Source: a bacterium (GTDB lineage: Bacteria; Zhuqueibacterota; Zhuqueibacteria; Residuimicrobiales; Residuimicrobiaceae). From it: DNA of 64,000 nt. The stretch spans positions 434,001 through 498,000 of the forward strand of contig JAKQNR010000022.1 of NCBI GenBank assembly GCA_029565685.1, given 5' to 3'. A program made the translations under genes and the position numbers. A model generated the notes under the pieces. The model saw only the letters and a list, made by a program, of their open reading frames with translations, had not been told where the DNA came from and made no database searches. Below are positions 58,532 through 64,000 of this stretch, in pieces. Every line of letters starts with the position of its first letter. The first letter of the stretch is position 1.

Positions 58532-60115
58532 ATGAAGGAAAAGACTTCGTTACACACCGATCAACCCATCTGGAATGCGCTCTATCCGGCCATTCGCGAA
58601 TTTTTCCATCATAATTATCTCGATGTGGTGATGGATGCGAAAAAAATTCGCGGCTATCGTTCGCCGGACGCCCGCTCTATCTGGATACGAGACCACAGCG
58701 ACATGATGCGCTGCACCAAATATTTCGAAACCGATCTCACCAGCTGCATCGATCATTTTGCTGAAACCCAAGCGCAAAACGGCCGCATTTTTGATTATTA
58801 CACCGTATTTCCTGAAAAACTGCCCAGTGAGCGGGAAAATTGGGCCAAGTACGTGCGCGTGCCTGTTGAAGCCGACGTGGAGTACCGTTTCGTCAAGTCC
58901 GCGTATCTGGCCTGGCAGGCTACAGGCGATGATCAATGGCTGGCGGGGATTCTGCCTCACCTGGAAAAGGCGCTGCAGTATATTCTGACCCATCCCTGGC
59001 GATGGGACAACCGGCGCCATTTGGTCAAACGTCCTTATACCATCGATACCTGGGATTTCGCTTATTCCGCCGGTCGGCACGAATGGCTGCAGATGCAGAT
59101 AGATGAAAACACTTTCTGGGGCATCATGCACGGCGATAACAGCGGGTATTATGAAGCCATGATGATCTTGTCCCAGCTCTATGCGTATTTCGGCAAACGT
59201 AAAAAAGCCGCTGAATGGCTCGACCTCGCAAAAAAACTGCGCAGAAGGATGAATCGCATCTGTTGGAACGGGCGCTTTTATACCCACTTTGTCAAACTGA
59301 CGCCAGTCACCATACCCGACGTCGATGAGGCGGAACAGCTGAGCCTGAGCAATCCCATGGATATTAACCGAGGTGTGGCAGACCATGCACAGGCTGTTTC
59401 CATTTTGCGGGAATATCAATCACGGAAGCAAAAGACGCATGCCTTTGCAGAATGGTTTTCCATTGATCCTCCTTTTCCAGACGGCTGCTTTGGCGATGAG
59501 CTGCTGGTCAAAGGCGCCTATTGCAACGGCGGCATCATGCCGCTGGTCGGAGGCGAACTGGCGCGCGCTGCATTCGAACATGGTTACGAATCTTATGGCG
59601 TTGCGATACTGCGCCAATATGCAGAGATGATCGCCCGGGACAAGGCCACCTACTTGTGGTATTTTCCGGATGGCCGCAATAGTACAGCTGAATCCAGCAC
59701 CAGTCCGGAAGCGCTGCCCACAGATGGGTGGGGTTCCGGCGCCATGGCCTATGCGCTGATCGAAGGGCTGGCCGGCGTCGTTGACCGTCAAAAATCCTTC
59801 CGCAAAGTCACTCTGTCCCCACGCTGGCCTTCCGCTGGTGTGGCGGAGGCGCGCATCCATCTGCACTATCCCGCTTCAGACGTAAGCTTTGGCTACGATT
59901 ACCAGCTAACGGACTCCCAACTGCTGCTGGAGGTCAATGCCCACAGCAGCGACATTCACTTTCACATTCAACTGCCTGCAGGAAAACGGGTGCGCCAAGT
60001 GCTTTGCCGCGACCGGCAACTGCCTTTCCGCCTGAGCAAAGTGGAATCGACCCCGTATGTTGATTTTTCCCGCCACATGAAAAGCCCTGGAGGCGTAAAA
60101 ATTGTTTTTAAGTGA
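58532..60115 (+). CDS. Alpha/alpha-toroid glycoside hydrolase-like protein
   Basis: A 527-residue protein without signal peptide, so cytoplasmic. SIWIRDHSDMMRCTKYFE near residue 50 resembles the WxRDxxD-type motif of six-hairpin glycosidases, and TWDFAYSAGRHEW and GIMHGDNSGYYEAMMIL are further candidate active-site stretches. A beta-sandwich of about 80 residues follows the barrel. I cannot choose a GH family; GH63- and GH37-like enzymes share this fold. It starts an operon that ends with a URO-D/MtaA-like gene and lies back to back with another alpha/alpha-barrel gene. Confidence 0.65.
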   Translation: MKEKTSLHTDQPIWNALYPAIREFFHHNYLDVVMDAKKIRGYRSPDARSIWIRDHSDMMRCTKYFETDLTSCIDHFAETQAQNGRIFDYYTVFPEKLPSERENWAKYVRVPVEADVEYRFVKSAYLAWQATGDDQWLAGILPHLEKALQYILTHPWRWDNRRHLVKRPYTIDTWDFAYSAGRHEWLQMQIDENTFWGIMHGDNSGYYEAMMILSQLYAYFGKRKKAAEWLDLAKKLRRRMNRICWNGRFYTHFVKLTPVTIPDVDEAEQLSLSNPMDINRGVADHAQAVSILREYQSRKQKTHAFAEWFSIDPPFPDGCFGDELLVKGAYCNGGIMPLVGGELARAAFEHGYESYGVAILRQYAEMIARDKATYLWYFPDGRNSTAESSTSPEALPTDGWGSGAMAYALIEGLAGVVDRQKSFRKVTLSPRWPSAGVAEARIHLHYPASDVSFGYDYQLTDSQLLLEVNAHSSDIHFHIQLPAGKRVRQVLCRDRQLPFRLSKVESTPYVDFSRHMKSPGGVKIVFK

Positions 60116-60207
60116 CCGATCAAAAAAAACGGCGCAGCGCTCGGCCGCAACCTGCCGATCTCATGCGGTTCAGCGTGCAGACGTCCGGCGACGGGAGAAA
60201 TAGCATC

Positions 60208-62553
60208 ATGACCGTAACCGAGGCTTTGAATAAAATCAGAACGATCTCTTATCCTCTGGATGGCCCGCCCGTTTGCGCTACTTGCGCAGAACTGCTCTCC
60301 ACGCGAATCCCCGGTGTGGTGTTGGAGGGCAAGAGGCAGGTTTCCCGGCAAGTGCCGGATGGCGATTTTATGATTACCACCGGTGAGGGCTTGGACCTGC
60401 CGATGCAGAGCCACGGCAAGGACAATACATTCTTCCAATTGAATGAATCCGGTTCCGGATGGCTCTGGTCCAGCAAACCTTATCATCTGTATGCATTATT
60501 GCTGGACGTGTTGGAAAACCATGGAGAGGAAGAGGTCGGCATCTATCGTTCCGGCCTGCTCAAACAACGGGCCTTTCGCTGGCACCGCAGCACCTATGAC
60601 CATTTTCTCAATCAGGGCGGCCGTCTCGTTCGATCTTTTGACGCCGAGCCGTATTTGCGTGAGCTGGCCCGTCTGGGCTTCACCCATGTCGAGGTCAACG
60701 GCTTGGCGTTTCCCATGGCACTGGAGTCCGGTCCCCGCGGCGAAATCTATCCGATGTTTTACACCTACTGCCCGGCGCTGGACCAGTTCGTCTACAGTGA
60801 GCTGAATAAGGGCATCTATCCCTACTATTATTTATCGGCCAACTTGTGCCGGCTGAAAGAGAACGCCCGTCTGGCTCTCAAATACGGCCTGGTCCCAGGC
60901 CTGCTTTGTTTCGAGCCCCGGTCCGTTCCTGAAGAATTGTTCGACCGATATCCCATGCTGCGGGGCGCGCGGGTCGATCACCCCTTTCGCAGTTTTAAAC
61001 CGCGCTACAACCTTACAACCGTTCACCCGCAAGTGCGCGCGCACTATGCTGAAATGATGCGCAAACTGATGCAAGAAGTGCCTCAGCTGGGATATATCGA
61101 CATCTGGACCAACGACAGCGGCGCCGGCTTTGAGCACACGAAATCCCTTTATGTGGGCCGCAACGGCGGTGCTTATCTTATACGCGAATGGAAGGACGAT
61201 GAACAGATCGCACGGTTGGCCGGCGAAAATATCCTTCAATTCTTCAGGACCCTGCGCGATGCCGCATCAGAGATCAACCCGGACTTTCGCGTTATCACCC
61301 GTATGGAATCATTTTACGGTGAACATGAAACCGTATGGCAGGGGCTGGGGGATCGCATCGACGTGGAGACCAACTCGCTCTTCGCCGTGGGCTGGCAGTT
61401 GCACTACAATCATCCCCGCTACCCTGAGATCAAGGAGGTCAGCGGCGGCTCTATCTATCAGCATGTGGTGGATCCGCGCGAGCATGCGCCGTTGAATGAC
61501 TTGATGCGGAGAAATGCGCTCGCTCACTTTAATTTTTCCTGTGGCACATTCGTTCTCTTTGAACCGCTTTTAGGCATCCCCTATCCCCGGCTGACCTATA
61601 ACAAAATCAAAGGTATGCAGGAGGCCGGGCTGGACTGCCTGGCGCATCAGGGCGGCATGGCGCCCCCTACACTCGTTCCCTTTAACATCAATCTGGAAAT
61701 CTTGCGCAGTTTTGCAGCCGATCCTTCCATGGATTTCCAAACAACCTTGACCCGGTGCGCCAGGCAATGGGCCGGAGAAGCTGATTGTCAGACGCTGCTG
61801 TCTGCTTGGGAACTCGCCGAAGAGGCTGTGCTCAGCTTTCCGCTGTCCATCGGCCTGTATGCAACCTTTGGCTTTACCTGGTTTCGCTTGTGGCAACGGC
61901 CGTTTACCCCTAACTTGGCTGCCATCAGCGATGAAGACCGCGCCTACTATGAAGATTATATCTGCACCACGCCGCACAATCCCAACAACATCGATCTGTC
62001 CAAGGACGTGCTTTTCGATCTGGTAACGCCTGAACGGTGCGAAGCGGACCTGCAGCGGATGGATGCGAACACCTGGAAGCCCCTCGATCAAGCCATCGTT
62101 CTGTTGGGCGAAAAATTGAACACCCAGCTGACGGAGATCGACGCCGGCTATGTGGTGTATGACCAGTGGATCCGATTGCGCGCCCTTCGCTGCTGGTTGC
62201 GAACACAGTACAGCGTTCTGGCCTGGGTGGCGGGAGTGCACGGTTATCTCCGTGCCAGAGAGGCGGAGGAGAAACAACACTATCGTCAGATGATTCGTTG
62301 TATGATGGAACGGGAGATCGAAAATTCTCGGGATTTGTATGAGCTGTGGCGGACCGCCAAGGTGGACTTTATGTCTGTGGCGGAACAGGGCGAAACGCCG
62401 TTAATCCACGGCAAACGGTTCGGCGATAACCTGCTCAAGCGCATTCAGCTCATGCAAACGCACATGGAGGATGAACCTGCCATCGAATCGGATTACATCA
62501 TGAAAAGGTCTGCCCGAATGCTGGGCCAATTTGACTTGAACCGAGTGTATTAA
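60208..62553 (+). CDS. Large GH-like barrel protein of unassigned family
   Basis: A 781-residue cytoplasmic protein. A beta domain of about 130 residues leads into a TIM-barrel-like region: YLRELARLGFTHVEVNGLAFPM, HYAEMMRKLMQEVPQLGYIDIWTNDSGAG, RVITRMESFYGEHETVW. Asp and Glu residues at these strand ends could be catalytic. A helical domain of about 280 residues ends it. The layout recalls GH20/GH84/GH67-like enzymes but I do not recognise the family. The frame extends to a GTG at 60112 overlapping the previous stop; I prefer ATG 60208 with GGGAG upstream. It is probably co-transcribed with its neighbours. Confidence 0.55.
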   Translation: MTVTEALNKIRTISYPLDGPPVCATCAELLSTRIPGVVLEGKRQVSRQVPDGDFMITTGEGLDLPMQSHGKDNTFFQLNESGSGWLWSSKPYHLYALLLDVLENHGEEEVGIYRSGLLKQRAFRWHRSTYDHFLNQGGRLVRSFDAEPYLRELARLGFTHVEVNGLAFPMALESGPRGEIYPMFYTYCPALDQFVYSELNKGIYPYYYLSANLCRLKENARLALKYGLVPGLLCFEPRSVPEELFDRYPMLRGARVDHPFRSFKPRYNLTTVHPQVRAHYAEMMRKLMQEVPQLGYIDIWTNDSGAGFEHTKSLYVGRNGGAYLIREWKDDEQIARLAGENILQFFRTLRDAASEINPDFRVITRMESFYGEHETVWQGLGDRIDVETNSLFAVGWQLHYNHPRYPEIKEVSGGSIYQHVVDPREHAPLNDLMRRNALAHFNFSCGTFVLFEPLLGIPYPRLTYNKIKGMQEAGLDCLAHQGGMAPPTLVPFNINLEILRSFAADPSMDFQTTLTRCARQWAGEADCQTLLSAWELAEEAVLSFPLSIGLYATFGFTWFRLWQRPFTPNLAAISDEDRAYYEDYICTTPHNPNNIDLSKDVLFDLVTPERCEADLQRMDANTWKPLDQAIVLLGEKLNTQLTEIDAGYVVYDQWIRLRALRCWLRTQYSVLAWVAGVHGYLRAREAEEKQHYRQMIRCMMEREIENSRDLYELWRTAKVDFMSVAEQGETPLIHGKRFGDNLLKRIQLMQTHMEDEPAIESDYIMKRSARMLGQFDLNRVY

Positions 62554-62616
62554 AAAGGCTTCCGCCAAAGAATGCTGTTTCAGGCTTCCACCATGTTTTT
62601 TAGGAGGTAAGGAATA

Positions 62617-63423
62617 ATGCTCGATATTGCCATTGTAACGGACGAGATCGCTCTGGATATCCGTACCGCCATCGCCGAAGGGCTTAAATTGGGCGTCCGT
62701 AAATATGAGTTGCGCTGCATCGGCAGCTATGATAAAAGGGTGCCGTTTGTAGATCCGGAGGATTATCGGTATGTCTTGGACCTGGTGCAAAAGGGAGCGA
62801 TCGAGATCACCGCACTTTCTCCCGGCATCTTTAAGGTCAGGCCATCGGATCAGGCTGCGGTGCAGTCGGTCTTTGAGCAGACGCTCCCCAAGACCATGAT
62901 CATGGCAAAAGAATTGCGGGCGCCGGTGATCATCAGCTTCGGCTTTCTCCGTGATGACAGCAAGGAAGAGGCGGTGGTCGATCTGCTGCGTAAAACCGCA
63001 GACCTGGTCAACCCAATGGGACTGGTGGTTGCCGTCGAAAACGAACCCGGCTTTTTTTGCGACTCGGGGCAGACGACCGCCCGTCTGCTGGCCGTGGCCA
63101 ACCGAGCCAATCTGGGCGCCAACTGGGATCCAGCCAATGCCATCGGAACCGGAGAAATCCCGTTTCCTGTTGGCTATGAAGCGCTCAAACACTTTATCCG
63201 CAACGTGCATGTAAAAGATGCGATCATCGATGCGCGTCAAGGCTGCAAGCTGCTGGGCGAAGGCGGTGTGAACTGGGCCGGCCAGATCGCCGCCCTGCAG
63301 CGGGATGCGTTGGTGGCGCACGTGACGCTGGAAACCCATTGCACGCCGCTGTTAGAGTCCACCCAATTTTGTCATCGTCGTCTCCTTGCGCTGATGGCAA
63401 TGGCGAAGGAGTGGAATGCATGA
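62617..63423 (+). CDS. Sugar phosphate isomerase/epimerase
   Basis: A 268-residue xylose-isomerase-like TIM barrel. It shows the metal-site pattern of the family: VAVENEPGF (Glu), NLGANWDPANA (Asp), HFIRNVHVKDAI (His and Asp) and HVTLETHC (Glu). Related proteins epimerise or isomerise sugars, keto sugars or cyclitols such as inosose. The strong AGGAGG site before ATG 62617 supports the start. Its stop overlaps the next ATG (ATGA), indicating coupling to the URO-D/MtaA-like gene. Confidence 0.88.
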   Translation: MLDIAIVTDEIALDIRTAIAEGLKLGVRKYELRCIGSYDKRVPFVDPEDYRYVLDLVQKGAIEITALSPGIFKVRPSDQAAVQSVFEQTLPKTMIMAKELRAPVIISFGFLRDDSKEEAVVDLLRKTADLVNPMGLVVAVENEPGFFCDSGQTTARLLAVANRANLGANWDPANAIGTGEIPFPVGYEALKHFIRNVHVKDAIIDARQGCKLLGEGGVNWAGQIAALQRDALVAHVTLETHCTPLLESTQFCHRRLLALMAMAKEWNA

Positions 63424-64000
63424 ACGCTAAAGAGAGACTGTTGACCGCTCTGGTAAGAGGGGTTCCTGATCGTCTGCCGGTGACCACCCATCATGTGATG
63501 CCCTTTTTTCTCGATCACTATATGGGCGGAATCACCTATGATGCCTTTTTTGATCATTTCGGCCTGGATCCCATCCGCTGGCTGGAACTGCTCAAACCGG
63601 ACTCCAGCAAGGGACAGTACTATGATCCGACGCAGCCAAAGGCGGAAATCTATCATTCCCGTCGGATCATTACCGACAACTGGCGCATCGAGAGAGAGCT
63701 GATCAACGATCCCACCTATCGTACCGAGCGCTACATGATCATCACGCCCAAGGGAACGCTCACCACGGTGCTGCAGTCGAACGACTATACCACTTGGGTG
63801 GCGGAACGGTTGGTGAAAAACAAACACGAGATCGAATGGATCGAAGAGTATCTCCCTTCTCCGCTTTGTGATATCGAGACGGTCAACGCCGAGGCCGCGC
63901 GATTCGGCGACCGCGGCCTGGTGCGTTCGCATTTTATCTGTTTTGATCTGTACGGTCAGCCGGGCACCTGGCAGGATGCCGCCTGCCTGTTCGGCATCGA
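63420..64000 (+). CDS. URO-D/MtaA-like protein (copy 3), cut by right edge
   Basis: The first 193 codons of an open frame that runs off the window. MNAKERLLTALVRGVPDRLPVTT is the URO-D superfamily opening also seen in the two paralogues near 14-16 kb. The zinc motif region would lie beyond the edge, so it cannot be checked whether this copy is of the methyltransferase type. The one-base overlap of stop and start with the isomerase gene points to a shared operon and probably a linked pathway. Confidence 0.72.
   Translation, partial: MNAKERLLTALVRGVPDRLPVTTHHVMPFFLDHYMGGITYDAFFDHFGLDPIRWLELLKPDSSKGQYYDPTQPKAEIYHSRRIITDNWRIERELINDPTYRTERYMIITPKGTLTTVLQSNDYTTWVAERLVKNKHEIEWIEEYLPSPLCDIETVNAEAARFGDRGLVRSHFICFDLYGQPGTWQDAACLFGI

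Overview
The window is a dense bacterial chromosome segment of roughly 53-55% GC (estimated by eye). It has few intergenic gaps and many GTG and TTG starts. The envelope genes (PorV-like outer-membrane barrel, OmpA domain, BamD, Lnt), a secreted protein with a FlgD-like C-terminal tail, and the mix of fermentation genes with many glycoside hydrolases suggest a didermic member of the Fibrobacterota-Chlorobiota-Bacteroidota superphylum, of the kind seen in candidate phyla such as KSB1, Calditrichota or Latescibacterota. That placement is inference. I see no CRISPR array, insertion sequence or prophage.

Layout: 1-784 is the start of a periplasmic sugar-binding lipoprotein that runs off the left edge. 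1084-6866 holds an MscS-type channel, a PfkB sugar kinase, a secreted DUF6454-like protein and an OPA-type (GlpT/UhpT-like) transporter. 7009-18645 is a carbohydrate region: membrane-anchored GH2 beta-galactosidase, deacetylase-like lipoprotein, short-chain dehydrogenase, tRNA-Arg with a decayed tandem copy, rhamnose mutarotase, two URO-D/MtaA-like proteins and a secreted barrel-like protein. A convergent dCMP deaminase follows. 19229-31268 is a housekeeping run: yicC, gmk, rpoZ, coaBC, a diverged UDG-like gene, dnaB, RelA/SpoT, HU, ruvX, lnt, an unknown, bamD and nadD. 31273-41242 has a glycosyltransferase, a Crp/Fnr regulator, a HypD-like glycyl radical enzyme, an Hsp15-like S4 protein, a structured leader or small RNA, glutamate dehydrogenase, two poorly known proteins, purM and gpsA. 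41339-46740 has a universal stress protein, asnS, apt and the butyrate kinase/phosphotransbutyrylase pair, split by a vapBC module.

46971-52822 encodes three exported proteins in a row: a propeller protein with a FlgD-like tail, a PorV-OmpA-AMIN fusion, and a 5'-nucleotidase-fold protein. The last is the most unusual item in the window. Its coding frame is interrupted by an in-frame TGA exactly where I expect the second cysteine of a PCGC motif, and two hairpins lie directly downstream, so it is a candidate selenoprotein outside the families I know. 52915-64000 is a second carbohydrate region: a Gfo/Idh/MocA oxidoreductase, a sodium:solute symporter and an alpha/alpha-barrel glycosidase-like protein on the minus strand, then a divergent operon of another alpha/alpha-barrel protein, an unassigned GH-like protein, a sugar isomerase/epimerase and a third URO-D/MtaA-like protein cut by the right edge.

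Working together: the two carbohydrate regions appear to take up and degrade plant or microbial glycans, possibly including rhamnose-containing and methylated sugars. The central run supplies replication, nucleotide, CoA and envelope functions. The glycyl radical enzyme, glutamate dehydrogenase and buk/ptb point to anaerobic, at least partly fermentative metabolism.
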